Assembly: GCF_000973725.1 (NCBI RefSeq)
Contig: NZ_CP009621.1
Coordinates: 496,001 to 560,000 of the forward strand
Length of the DNA stretch: 64,000 nt
Reading direction: 5' to 3'
Source of the DNA: Pontibacter korlensis
GTDB taxonomy: Bacteria; Bacteroidota; Bacteroidia; Cytophagales; Hymenobacteraceae
Under the pieces are notes generated by a model, which searched no databases, was not told the DNA's origin, and saw only the letters and a list, made by a program, of their open reading frames with translations. Shown piece after piece: positions 9,630 through 18,080 of the stretch (the stretch's first letter is position 1; the number at the start of each line of letters is the position of its first letter). The translations under genes were made by a program, and so were the position numbers.

Positions 9630-10663
9630 AGTAAGGTATAGTAGCGTAATGATTCAACAATTTCCTGCACTGTAATCGGTTGGTCGTAAACAGCTTTACC
9701 GATACGCTCCAATAAAGTGCAGTTGATAGTAGAGCGGGTATTCTTCTTATCCTGAAGGGCAAACTGAGCTATACTTTGAATGTCCTGCTCCGAGAGGCTT
9801 ACCTTCTCATAAACCGACACCAGGAAAGTTTCTATCCGACTGAGCTCTTCTTCTGAGAGCAGTTCATGCTTTTTGCTGATCCATGCCTCACAAAGCATTC
9901 CTACAGCCACAGCCTCGCCGTGCAGCAAAGCCCTCTCTGGCTTATCAAGCAGATAAGTTTCTACGGCATGCCCAACTGTATGCCCAAAATTCAGGATCTT
10001 GCGCAAACCTCCTTCTAAGGGATCTGCCTCCACTACTCTGGATTTTATACCCACAGAGTGGCGAATCAGGCCTTCCCAATCTTCAGTAAACAGGCCGATG
10101 TGGCGCTGCTCCATAAAAGCATCGGCATCAGAGATAAACCAGTGTTTAACAATCTCAGCATAGCCTGATTTAACCTCGCGTTGCGGCAGTGTTTTCAGAA
10201 AGTCGGGGTTGATAAATACTGCCTGCGGCTCCTGGTACACGCCAATGTGGTTCTTCAGGCCTTGGAAGTCTATACCGGTTTTGCCGCCTACACTGGCATC
10301 TACCTGCGCCAACAGTGTGGTAGGAACCTGCACAAAGTATAAGCCTCGTTTAAACAAAGCTGCACAGAAACCACCCATATCGCCAATAACGCCTCCGCCC
10401 AGGTTCACCAGTACCGACCAACGGTCCAGGTGCAGGTCAGTCATGCGTTGCCAGATGTATTCACAGGTCTGCAGCGTTTTGCGCTCTTCGCCGCTCTGTA
10501 TCTGTATCAGGTCATGCTCTGGCAGATAAGGCTTTAGCTGCGGGTAGCAGTGGTGCAGGGTATTCTCATCAACCAGCACTGCCACTTTGCTAAAAGCCCT
10601 GTTTTTCAACAGCTCTGGTAGTTCCTGCAGTGCATCCCGACCTATATGTATGGTTTCCGTCAT
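9626..10663 (-). CDS. aroB: 3-dehydroquinate synthase
   Basis: A 345-residue AroB that converts DAHP to 3-dehydroquinate using NAD and zinc. Motifs include NLGGGVIGDMGGFCAALFKRG (the glycine-rich NAD site), VPTTLLAQVDASVGGKTGID, and the zinc-binding NFGHTVGHAVE and HGEAVAVGM. Overlaps aroA by four bases. Upstream lies the DAHP synthase/chorismate mutase gene 122 bp away on the same strand, so three chorismate-pathway enzymes may share a transcript. Confidence 0.96.
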   Translation of the reverse strand: MTETIHIGRDALQELPELLKNRAFSKVAVLVDENTLHHCYPQLKPYLPEHDLIQIQSGEERKTLQTCEYIWQRMTDLHLDRWSVLVNLGGGVIGDMGGFCAALFKRGLYFVQVPTTLLAQVDASVGGKTGIDFQGLKNHIGVYQEPQAVFINPDFLKTLPQREVKSGYAEIVKHWFISDADAFMEQRHIGLFTEDWEGLIRHSVGIKSRVVEADPLEGGLRKILNFGHTVGHAVETYLLDKPERALLHGEAVAVGMLCEAWISKKHELLSEEELSRIETFLVSVYEKVSLSEQDIQSIAQFALQDKKNTRSTINCTLLERIGKAVYDQPITVQEIVESLRYYTLL

Positions 10664-10785
10664 TGTTGGTAATTAGAGAGTTCAAGAGCTAAAGCGTTGG
10701 AAGTACAGGTATTTGCAGTCCTATTCTCCAAGTGAGGAATTCAGCCCTTCAGCTATAACAAGCCAACAATATAGCAACTGAGGCC

Positions 10786-11877
10786 TTAAACCCCATCTAA
10801 AATTTGTGTTTGTTTGCGGATTGACTCTACATGGATCAGTTTATAGAGCTCTTCAACAAAGGCAGCATTCACACCAGCATCCTCTGCCCAGTCGGCACGG
10901 GTACGGAAAATCTCCTTCCAACGCTCCAGTTGTAACACCTGCACGTTATTCAATTTTTTATACTCGCCGATTTGCTCTACCAGCGCCATACGCCGGGCAA
11001 GTGCCGCAATAATGTCATGGTCGGCAGCATCTATCTGAAGACGCAACTGTTCGCTACGGTTCTCCAGCTCAGCATCGTCGTAATTGGTTTTACGCACCTG
11101 CAGCTGCCCCAGTACTTCTGCTAACCTTGCAGGGGTTACCTGTTGTGTTGCATCGCTTAGGGCTTCGTCAGGTCTTGGGTGCGTTTCAATCATCACGCCA
11201 TCATATCCTAAGTCCAGCGCTTTCTGCGATATCGGGAAGAGCAAATCACGGCTGCCTCCTATGTGGCTGGGGTCTACAATTACCGGCAGATCCTGGTACT
11301 GCGCCTTCAGCTCTATGGGAATTTGCCATAAAGGCACATTCCTGTACTTTGATTTCTGATATGATGAGAAACCACGGTGTATGGCCGCCAAATTCGTTAC
11401 TCCCGCACGGTAGATACGCTCAAGGGCTCCAATCCATAAGGCTAGGTCGGGATTAACAGGGTTCTTCACCAGTACCGGCACATTCACACCCTGCAGCGCA
11501 TCGGCTATCTCCTGCACAGCAAAGGGGTTAACCGTGGTGCGGGCCCCAATCCAGAGCACATCAATTCCATGCTTCAAGGCCTCCTCTACGTGTTTGGCTG
11601 TGGCAACTTCCGTCGAAACTTTCAGCCCCAACTCCTGCTTTACACGCGCTAACCAGGCTAATCCTTTGGTACCTACGCCTTCAAAGCTTCCGGGCCGTGT
11701 ACGTGGTTTCCAGATACCGGCGCGAAACAAGTGAACATGCTGCTGCTTTAGTGCCTCTGCCGTCTGCATAACCTGCTCCTCACTCTCGGCACTGCACGGA
11801 CCTGCTATTACCAGCGGTTGCCCCTGGTCAGCCTGCAGGCCCTTGAAAAAAGATTCTCTGCTATTAAACTTCATCAA
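10786..11877 (-). CDS. bifunctional DAHP synthase / chorismate mutase
   Basis: A 363-residue fusion. Residues about 1-265 are a class-I-beta (KDPG-like) 3-deoxy-7-phosphoheptulonate synthase with AGPCSAESEEQV, GIWKPRTRPGSFEG, IGARTTVNPF and DPSHIGGSRD. Residues about 272-363 are an AroQ-type chorismate mutase: three helices with arginines in LRLQIDAADHDIIAALARRM and LERWKEIF. This end-to-end arrangement links the first step of the pathway to the first step of the phenylalanine/tyrosine branch and usually gives feedback control by prephenate or aromatic amino acids through the mutase domain. Enzyme functions are secure; the regulation is inferred from the family. Confidence 0.94.
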   Translation of the reverse strand: MMKFNSRESFFKGLQADQGQPLVIAGPCSAESEEQVMQTAEALKQQHVHLFRAGIWKPRTRPGSFEGVGTKGLAWLARVKQELGLKVSTEVATAKHVEEALKHGIDVLWIGARTTVNPFAVQEIADALQGVNVPVLVKNPVNPDLALWIGALERIYRAGVTNLAAIHRGFSSYQKSKYRNVPLWQIPIELKAQYQDLPVIVDPSHIGGSRDLLFPISQKALDLGYDGVMIETHPRPDEALSDATQQVTPARLAEVLGQLQVRKTNYDDAELENRSEQLRLQIDAADHDIIAALARRMALVEQIGEYKKLNNVQVLQLERWKEIFRTRADWAEDAGVNAAFVEELYKLIHVESIRKQTQILDGV

Positions 11878-12048
11878 TTGTATCTATTGTTACAAAGGTA
11901 GCTTATGCAGCAACAAAAGGACAGAAGAGGTATAATTTTTGCCTGAACTGATTGCTCCGTTAGCCACCATAACAGAACAGCAAAGTAGCTGACGGAGTTT
12001 ATACTTTCTGCAAAGTATAAAATAAGCAGAGGCCCCCGTATGAGATGG

Positions 12049-12078
12049 TTGCGTACTGTGCCCGAAGCACTATCTTTG
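12049..12078 (+). promoter_or_regulatory. Bacteroidetes-type promoter of proline dehydrogenase
   Basis: TTG at 12049-12051, a 19-bp spacer and TATCTTTG at 12071-12078 match the sigma-ABfr consensus TTG/TAnnTTTG. The -7 box lies 19 bp before the ATG, so the 5' leader would be very short. Confidence 0.7.
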
Positions 12079-12097
12079 CACCGCTAATTTTACTTAC

Positions 12098-13285
12098 ATG
12101 AACCCGATTACCAAAGTCTCTTTCGACGATACAGCCGTTGCCTTCTCATCAAAGTCTGACGCTGAATTATACAAAATGTATGCGCTGTTTAAAGCCATGA
12201 ACAGCAATACTTTCGTGAAGGTTGGAGGCACTCTGTTGAACACAGCCCTGAGCCTTCATCTTCCAGTAAAGTTTATTATAAAGCCTACTATTTTCAACCA
12301 CTTCTGCGGCGGCGAAACCATTGAGGAATCGGAGCGTGCTATAAAAGAGCTGGGAGCATATAACATCGGTACAATTCTGGACTACTCGGTAGAGGGCGAA
12401 GGCGATGAGAAAAGCTTTAACGCTACCCGCGATGAGCTGCTGAAGTGTATCGAAAAGGCACATGGAAATAAACATATTCCTTTCGCAGTTTTTAAGATAA
12501 CTGGTCTTATTGACATCAAACTGCTGGAGAAAGTGCAGGAGAGGCAGGAGCTTACTGCCGACGAGCGTGCAGCCTTTGAGCGTGGTCGTGATCGTGTAAA
12601 TACCATCTGCAAACGCTGCTATGAACGTGATGTACGCGTGTTTATAGATGCTGAAGAGAGCTGGATACAGGATACTATCGACAACCTGACCTATGAGATG
12701 ATGGAGCTTTACAATAAAGAGAAAGCCAACATCTACAATACCTACCAACTCTACCGCCACGATCGTCTGGACGTAATCAAGCGTGATTATGAGAATGCTA
12801 TCAAGGGCGGCTACTACCTTGGTGCCAAGCTGGTGAGAGGTGCCTATATGGAAAAGGAACGCAAGCGTGCTCAACTCGAAGGCTACCCAAGCCCAATCAA
12901 CCCAACAAAAGAAGCTACAGACAAGCTGTTTAATGAGGCCCTGCGTTACTGTGTGGAGCGCCTAGATCGTATTGCTTTCTGCAACGGCACACATAACGAA
13001 GATAGCTGCTATTTGCTAGTAGAGCTGATGGAGGAGTTTGAGATGGAGCCTAACGACCCGCGCGTGCACTTTGCCCAGCTGTACGGCATGAGCGATAACC
13101 TCTCCTATAACCTTGCCCATGCAGGTTATAATGTAGCCAAGTATGTGCCTTACGGCCCAGTGGTGGAGGTAATGCCATACCTGTTGCGCCGTGCTAATGA
13201 GAACACGGCCATTGCTGGCCAGAGCAGCCGCGAGTTCACCCTTATCCAGAGCGAAATTGAGCGCCGCAAGAAGGCGAAGCAATAA
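12098..13285 (+). CDS. proline dehydrogenase
   Basis: A 395-residue stand-alone FAD proline dehydrogenase, oxidising proline to pyrroline-5-carboxylate and passing electrons to the membrane quinone pool. Seen motifs: FIDAEESWIQ in the barrel, YQLYRHDRLD, GAKLVRGAYMEKERKRA (substrate/FAD region) and YLLRRANENTAIAGQ near the C-terminus, the arginine pair that clamps proline. There is no P5C dehydrogenase domain, unlike PutA; that gene must be elsewhere. The gene is monocistronic: a good promoter lies in front and a hairpin behind. Confidence 0.94.
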   Translation: MNPITKVSFDDTAVAFSSKSDAELYKMYALFKAMNSNTFVKVGGTLLNTALSLHLPVKFIIKPTIFNHFCGGETIEESERAIKELGAYNIGTILDYSVEGEGDEKSFNATRDELLKCIEKAHGNKHIPFAVFKITGLIDIKLLEKVQERQELTADERAAFERGRDRVNTICKRCYERDVRVFIDAEESWIQDTIDNLTYEMMELYNKEKANIYNTYQLYRHDRLDVIKRDYENAIKGGYYLGAKLVRGAYMEKERKRAQLEGYPSPINPTKEATDKLFNEALRYCVERLDRIAFCNGTHNEDSCYLLVELMEEFEMEPNDPRVHFAQLYGMSDNLSYNLAHAGYNVAKYVPYGPVVEVMPYLLRRANENTAIAGQSSREFTLIQSEIERRKKAKQ

Positions 13286-13310
13286 AGTTTAAAGTAACAT
13301 ATGCCATCAA

Positions 13311-13356
13311 AAACAGCAGCAAGGCCGGCTACAATATAAAGCCGGCCTTGCTGTTT
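13311..13356 (+). terminator. hairpin after proline dehydrogenase
   Basis: A long stem, AAACAGCAGCAAGGCCGGC against GCCGGCCTTGCTGTTT with an 11-base loop. The T-run is poor, but the stem's strength and place 25 bp after the stop support termination. Confidence 0.7.
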
Positions 13357-13398
13357 ACCACTTACGAGTCGAATAAGCGGTGGCAAGTACTTATAAAA

Positions 13399-13434
13399 GC
13401 AATGGGCCTCGCGCGTATGCACGAGGCCCATTGC
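13399..13434 (-). terminator. terminator of the acidic mini-lipoprotein gene
   Basis: GCAATGGGCCTCG pairs with CGAGGCCCATTGC around a 10-base loop; on the minus strand it is followed by TTTTATAA, some 45 bp after the stop at 13481. Confidence 0.8.
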
Positions 13435-13480
13435 TGTGTTTCGGAACTATAAGCTATTCGCTGTATTCCTCTTTTTTTGA

Positions 13481-13675
13481 TTACTCAACTACAGTAGCAG
13501 AGTCAGCAGCTACGTCAGCAGCAGCAGTATCTTCAGCTGGAGCTTCTTCAACAACTGGAGTTTCTTCTACAACTTCAGTCTCAGTAGCTTCAGTTTCAGT
13601 AGTAGCAGCTTCTTCGTTGCAAGCTGTGAAAGAAAGAGCAAGAGCTACGATAGCGAAAGTGAATAAATTTTTCAT
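13481..13675 (-). CDS. small acidic lipoprotein
   Basis: A 64-residue protein with a lipoprotein signal (MKNLFTFAIVALALSFTAC, lipobox cysteine 19). The mature part of 45 residues consists almost only of Glu, Ala, Thr, Val and Asp, with EVVEETPVVEEAPAED, and no Lys or Arg at all. It would be a lipid-anchored, negatively charged unstructured tail. It has its own terminator and reads divergently from the sigma-factor gene. Function unknown; a similar composition is common among abundant small lipoproteins of Cytophagales. Confidence 0.8.
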   Translation of the reverse strand: MKNLFTFAIVALALSFTACNEEAATTETEATETEVVEETPVVEEAPAEDTAAADVAADSATVVE

Positions 13676-13822
13676 TTTTGTGTTTGTGATTAAGTGTTTT
13701 GGTTTCGATTTTGACCTTCATACCGAAATCAGGCAGAGGTAACCCTGCTTTCCGAAAATTTTTAAAAATATTTTTTTTTGTGGGTTACAAAGCGCCCGCA
13801 CGCGTATTAAATTTTGACTGGA

Positions 13823-14395
13823 ATGAAGAAGAGTTTGTATGAGACGGATGAGGCGGTAATACAGGGTATCCGGCGCAGTGACGACAGGGCGCTCGCCCAC
13901 CTATACAAACTGTACTTCCCGATGATTTCTCACTTTATCTTGAGTAACAGCGGAACCGATGACGAGGCAAAGGACATTTACCAGGAGGGCGTTATTGTGT
14001 TCTATGAGAAGATAAGGGATAATAGTCTGGAGTTAAGCTGTCAGATCAAGACCTATCTGTACTCTGTGTGCAGAAGGCTTTGGCTAAAGCGCCTGGCAGA
14101 GAAAGGCCGCTTTGCTTCCAAGCTTGACGAGACCGACAGCTTTGTGCCCGTTGATGAGGACACGCTACAGTACGAAGAGCAGGAAAGGCAGTTTGGCATA
14201 ATGGGCGAAGCACTGGAGCAGCTTGGTGAGCCCTGCCGCAGCCTGATCGAAGACTTCTACATCCGGATGCAAAACATGCAGGATATCACGGACAAGTTTG
14301 GCTACACCAATACCGATACAGCCAAAAACCAGAAGTATAAGTGCCTGCAGCGCCTGAAGAAGATATTTTTTGCCACCTATAAACCTGAGGTATAA
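13823..14395 (+). CDS. ECF-type RNA polymerase sigma factor
   Basis: A 190-residue sigma-70 family protein. Region 2 spans about residues 20-90, with LYKLYFPMISHFI and AKDIYQEGVIVFYEKI; region 4 spans about 125-185, with LGEPCRSLIEDFYIRM and a helix-turn-helix ending in KCLQRLKKIF. There is no region 3, so it is ECF class. I take the ATG at 13823 rather than a TTG nine bases earlier. The next gene, 46 bp on, encodes an anti-sigma-like membrane protein fused to a protease, which is the likely partner. AT-rich sequence with a near-miss -7 box (TTAAATTTTG) just ahead may allow autoregulation. Confidence 0.9.
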   Translation: MKKSLYETDEAVIQGIRRSDDRALAHLYKLYFPMISHFILSNSGTDDEAKDIYQEGVIVFYEKIRDNSLELSCQIKTYLYSVCRRLWLKRLAEKGRFASKLDETDSFVPVDEDTLQYEEQERQFGIMGEALEQLGEPCRSLIEDFYIRMQNMQDITDKFGYTNTDTAKNQKYKCLQRLKKIFFATYKPEV

Positions 14396-14441
14396 ACAGG
14401 TTACATATTTGATGGCCTCATAGGCCAAGAAGAAGACTAGC

Positions 14442-15533
14442 ATGTTAGAGTACCGCGCATACGAAGAGATAGAACGCTACCTGGACGGCCGCATGGCCCC
14501 CGAAGAAAGGATTGGTTTTGAGGCATTGCTTCGCACCGATGCCCGCCTGGCAGAGCAAGTGCAGGAGCATAAGCAACTTCTGCAAACCATGAAAAGCTTT
14601 GGAAAGCGGCAGGACCTGCGCCAGAAGCTAAACCTGATACACGGCGAAATGGAGGCAGAGCAAGAGTCTGTTGCAGCTACTCCAAACGGCTGGAAAATAT
14701 TCTGGAACCGACACAAGCAAACAGTTGCAGTGGCCGCCAGTGTGTCGCTTTTATCTGTGTTCGGTACCCTCTGGAGTGTGCAACAGCTAAAAGCACCGGT
14801 ACGGCAGCAGACAGCACGCTATGTAGAACTTCGCCGTGAGGTGGAGCGCCTGAAAAAAGCCCAGACTGCTATCATCAATGGTATCAACGATGCCAGTAAG
14901 CCAGCTCCTCGCCCGGCTACATTTAGCGGCACCGGCTTTGCCATCTCTTCAGACGGTTATATAGTTACCAGCTCACACGTAGTGGAAGGCGCTGACTCCA
15001 TTATGATCGAAAACAAGTCTGGCTACAAGTATAAAGTAAGCGAAGTATATCGCGACGAAATTCACGACCTATCTATATTAAAGGTATCTGAAGAGAATTT
15101 TGATGGCTTCGGCAAGCTGCCTTATACCTTCAAGAAAACTGAATCTGACCTTGGCGAAAGGGTCTTTACACTCGGCTATCCGCGCGAGGATATTGTTTTC
15201 GGGGAAGGCTCTCTTAGCTCCTCTTCCGGTTTTGAAGGAGATACCACAGCGTACCAGATATCTATTCCGCTTAACCCGGGTAACAGCGGTGGCCCACTTC
15301 TCGACGATAAGGGCAACCTGATAGGTGTGATTAGTGGCAAGCAAGCTGGGCAGGAAGGTGCTGCTTTTGCTATCAAGTCTGCTTACCTGCTGCAGCTGAT
15401 CGATGAACTAGCCGTTACAGGTCAGGTTCTGCCACTAGATCTACCAAAAAATAATGCACTTTCTTCCCAAAGCAGGCCACAGCAACTCAAAAAGCTGCAG
15501 GAGTACGTTTTTGTAGTGAAGGTGTACAATTGA
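14442..15533 (+). CDS. anti-sigma-like domain fused to a periplasmic trypsin-like (HtrA-type) protease
   Basis: A 363-residue membrane protein of unusual build. Residues 1-80 resemble the cytoplasmic arm of Bacteroidetes anti-sigma factors (YEEIERYLDGRMAPEERIGF, then a run of charged helix ending LLQTMKSF). One membrane helix lies at about 93-113 (TVAVAASVSLLSVFGTL), then a short coiled coil at 122-143. Residues about 160-325 are an S1C trypsin-like domain with the full triad: His179 in VTSSHV, Asp209 in HDLSILKV and Ser282 in NPGNSGGPL. There is no PDZ domain, unlike DegS or DegP. It follows an ECF sigma gene by 46 bp, so it is probably that factor's membrane regulator. Domain calls are strong; the regulatory model is inference. 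Confidence 0.87.
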   Translation: MLEYRAYEEIERYLDGRMAPEERIGFEALLRTDARLAEQVQEHKQLLQTMKSFGKRQDLRQKLNLIHGEMEAEQESVAATPNGWKIFWNRHKQTVAVAASVSLLSVFGTLWSVQQLKAPVRQQTARYVELRREVERLKKAQTAIINGINDASKPAPRPATFSGTGFAISSDGYIVTSSHVVEGADSIMIENKSGYKYKVSEVYRDEIHDLSILKVSEENFDGFGKLPYTFKKTESDLGERVFTLGYPREDIVFGEGSLSSSSGFEGDTTAYQISIPLNPGNSGGPLLDDKGNLIGVISGKQAGQEGAAFAIKSAYLLQLIDELAVTGQVLPLDLPKNNALSSQSRPQQLKKLQEYVFVVKVYN

Positions 15534-15690
15534 TAAGTGAAAGGCCGTAACCTTGAGGTTTAAGTATCCGGACCACTCCTTAATACAGGTATAAAGCAAC
15601 ATCTAAACTCAACATTTTCAGCAGTTTTCAGTTATAATATAGTTGTAAGTATTACTCAAATATTGAGCAACTATTTAAAAACTGAAAGCT

Positions 15691-16422
15691 ATGAAAAAGA
15701 GAATGATGATACCTATGGCTCTAGCAGCAACTATGATGTTTGGATGCGCGAGCTCAAACGATAGTATGAATGATACCACTGCCATGGACGATAACGTGAC
15801 CATGAGCGAAACCCAGACTATGGCTGGTACTGATGATATGTCTTCTGAAAGCAGCATGTCTACCACTGCAAGTATGGAAGCGAGTGCTAATATACTCACC
15901 TATAATGATATCATCAGCGCAGGCGAAGGCACGATAGACTACGATGACATGTTCAGCAACATCAGCGACACGAAGCAACATGATGCTCTAGCGCTGATTA
16001 AGATGGACCCAAACCTATCTACTTTTGCCAAGCTACTGGAGCAGGCAGAGCTAGAGGATGACCTGCAGCGACTTGATGAGTACACTCTTTTTGTGCCTAC
16101 AAATCAAGCGTTTGCCCAGCTAGATCAAGAGAAACTGCAATCTCTATTGTTGCCAGAAAACAAAGCTAAGCTAATGCATGTACTACAGGCACACGTACTT
16201 CCAGGGGAAGTTTCTTCTCTGCAACTTGAAAACAATACCCGAATTCAGATGTCAGAAAACTCTCATATTCCAGTAGAGGTAGGTGTGAACAATACAAACA
16301 TTACTGTTGGCGGTGCCCAGTTGGTACGCTCCAATATCGAAGCTTCTAATGGTACAATCCATGTGATTGATGGTGTTATACTTCCAGAAAATGCCCGTGA
16401 AGACGATGCAACTGGATACTAA
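15691..16422 (+). CDS. fasciclin-domain lipoprotein (copy 1)
   Basis: A 243-residue lipoprotein. The signal MKKRMMIPMALAATMMFGC ends at a lipobox cysteine (19) and is followed by a Ser/Thr/Met/Asp-rich linker to about residue 85. Residues about 100-235 are a FAS1 domain: DPNLSTFAKLLEQAEL, YTLFVPTNQAFAQL, LMHVLQAHVLPGEV and NGTIHVIDGVILP are the family landmarks. FAS1 domains mediate adhesion at the cell surface. First of three tandem paralogues that differ mainly in the linker. It lies 157 bp after the anti-sigma/protease gene on the same strand and may belong to its regulon. Confidence 0.9.
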   Translation: MKKRMMIPMALAATMMFGCASSNDSMNDTTAMDDNVTMSETQTMAGTDDMSSESSMSTTASMEASANILTYNDIISAGEGTIDYDDMFSNISDTKQHDALALIKMDPNLSTFAKLLEQAELEDDLQRLDEYTLFVPTNQAFAQLDQEKLQSLLLPENKAKLMHVLQAHVLPGEVSSLQLENNTRIQMSENSHIPVEVGVNNTNITVGGAQLVRSNIEASNGTIHVIDGVILPENAREDDATGY

Positions 16423-16449
16423 TCCCTTAGATTGACATAAGTTGAAACA

Positions 16450-16478
16450 AAGCCCTCCTAAGAGGGCTTTGTTTTTAT
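16450..16478 (+). terminator. terminator after fasciclin copy 1
   Basis: AAGCCCTCCTAAGAGGGCTT forms a tight hairpin followed by TGTTTTTATT, starting 28 bp past the stop. Confidence 0.85.
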
Positions 16479-16536
16479 TATAGACCATCTTAAAGTGATG
16501 AGGCATATCCTAACCCTACAGAAAGTACCCCTACAT

Positions 16537-17148
16537 ATGAAAATAACGAAACCCTTGATTATGGCGGCACTTGCCTCCACAACTTTATTTGGATGTACCA
16601 CCTCCGAGGAAAGCGTGAATGAGAGCGTAGCAATGGAAAGGCCGGATGGGCTAAATGATAATACTACAGTAGCAGACTCAACCGACTACAGCCAGATGTT
16701 CGCTGATGTGGGTAACACAGCACAGTATGATTTAATATCGCTCATGCAGAAAGATCCCAATTTATCGACCTTTGCAATGATGCTGGAGCAGGCAGGGCTG
16801 ACAAATGACTTAGCACAGGGAGAATCTATAACTGTCTTTGTTCCTGTTAACGCTGCCTTTGCCTCATGGCCCCCAGACTCACTGAACATGCTAATGTTAC
16901 CAGAGAACAAGGCCCAGGCTATTCGGCTCCTGCAAGCCCATGTGCTGCCTAACAAGGTATACTTTAACGAGTTTGACAGTAGCCAACGCATAGAAACCGG
17001 CGGCGGCGAGTATGTAACTGTTGAAGTTAGTGGAAATGGATCTCGTGCATCCATAGGTGGAGCCACCATAGTAAAACCAGACATTGAGGCCTCGAACGGA
17101 ATAATCCATATAGTAGATAACCTTATATCCCCAATAGATGCCCCTTAA
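16537..17148 (+). CDS. fasciclin-domain lipoprotein (copy 2)
   Basis: A 203-residue lipoprotein when started at the ATG at 16537, which gives a clean signal (MKITKPLIMAALASTTLFGC); the GTG/ATG 42 bases earlier would add a non-hydrophobic leader. A short linker precedes a FAS1 domain at about residues 65-203 with DPNLSTFAMMLEQAGL, ITVFVPVNAAFASW, LLQAHVLPNKV and NGIIHIVDNLI. Close paralogue of copy 1, matching in DPNLSTFA and the C-terminal NGxIHxxD. Separated from copy 1 by a terminator, so each likely has its own promoter. Confidence 0.88.
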   Translation: MKITKPLIMAALASTTLFGCTTSEESVNESVAMERPDGLNDNTTVADSTDYSQMFADVGNTAQYDLISLMQKDPNLSTFAMMLEQAGLTNDLAQGESITVFVPVNAAFASWPPDSLNMLMLPENKAQAIRLLQAHVLPNKVYFNEFDSSQRIETGGGEYVTVEVSGNGSRASIGGATIVKPDIEASNGIIHIVDNLISPIDAP

Positions 17149-17271
17149 ACTACTGTTTGCCGATTGAGGCAAAACACTGCGCTTTACATAGAGTACTTGG
17201 GTGTAGCTAAGATGATCTTCAACATTTTGCAACAGAATCAGGTAGAATCAATAGAACCAAACAATAAGGCT

Positions 17272-17925
17272 ATGAAAACTATAAATATATTGGCAGCCGC
17301 ACTGATCTCTGCATCTGTGCTAGGCGGCTGCGCTAATTCTGATACCAGTGCGAGCATGGATAGTACAGTGAGTTCTGGTGGTAATGCTGCAAAAACATCT
17401 ACAATTGGTGGAGCAGCAGAGTCACAGGCGCCAATGGATCCGGACACAGACATGACAAAAGAGGGTACTTCTAATAGTGTGGTTTCGGCAGATAACCCAC
17501 TTGGCCGCAGACCAAGTATAGTAGCGCTGGCGCAGCAAACACCGGAGCTTTCCATATTTCTGCAGCTTATCAAAGCCGCCGACATGGTTACTATACTAGA
17601 GAGCCCAGCCCCTTATACTGTGCTTGCTCCTACCAACAAGGCTTTTGATGCTTTGCCAGACGGAACCGTAGATGCCCTTATGCAGGCTGGTAGTGAGCTG
17701 GAATTACAGCGAATCATACAAGCACATGTGCTTCCGAACCGCATCACAACCGATGAAATGAAAAACAACATGCCTATGATGACAGCCTATGGTGAGGAGG
17801 TAATTGCCACACGCAAGGGCGGAACCTTGAAAGTGGGCAATGCTACTGTCCTCAAGTCAGACATACAGGCTTCTAACGGGATAGTACATATTATTGATAG
17901 GGTACTGGCCCCACCTTCAAAGTAA
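17272..17925 (+). CDS. fasciclin-domain lipoprotein (copy 3)
   Basis: A 217-residue lipoprotein from the ATG at 17272 (signal MKTINILAAALISASVLGGC); the frame is open 108 bases further up but that part is not signal-like. A Ser/Ala/Gly-rich linker leads into a FAS1 domain at about residues 80-217: TPELSIFLQLIKAADM, YTVLAPTNKAFDALPDG, IIQAHVLPNRI and NGIVHIIDRVLAPP. It is the most canonical FAS1 of the three; copies 1 and 2 resemble each other more. Confidence 0.88.
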   Translation: MKTINILAAALISASVLGGCANSDTSASMDSTVSSGGNAAKTSTIGGAAESQAPMDPDTDMTKEGTSNSVVSADNPLGRRPSIVALAQQTPELSIFLQLIKAADMVTILESPAPYTVLAPTNKAFDALPDGTVDALMQAGSELELQRIIQAHVLPNRITTDEMKNNMPMMTAYGEEVIATRKGGTLKVGNATVLKSDIQASNGIVHIIDRVLAPPSK

Positions 17926-18080
17926 ACTGCTGAAAAACACATAAAAGTGCCTAAATCCTTGCTACAAGCTAATTCTCGTAACTATAGGTTGGGCTTTTCG
18001 TTAAAAAATGAGTTGGTAAATTTTTAATTAAGCTTACCAGCTTACAAGAGATACATACACAAACCAAAACTAAAAAAGCT

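Noticed and set aside
12167..12874. 235-residue minus-strand frame
   Set aside because: Antisense shadow of proline dehydrogenase.
13814..13823. TTG start for the sigma factor
   Set aside because: The ATG at 13823 gives the normal length and the extra three residues add nothing conserved.
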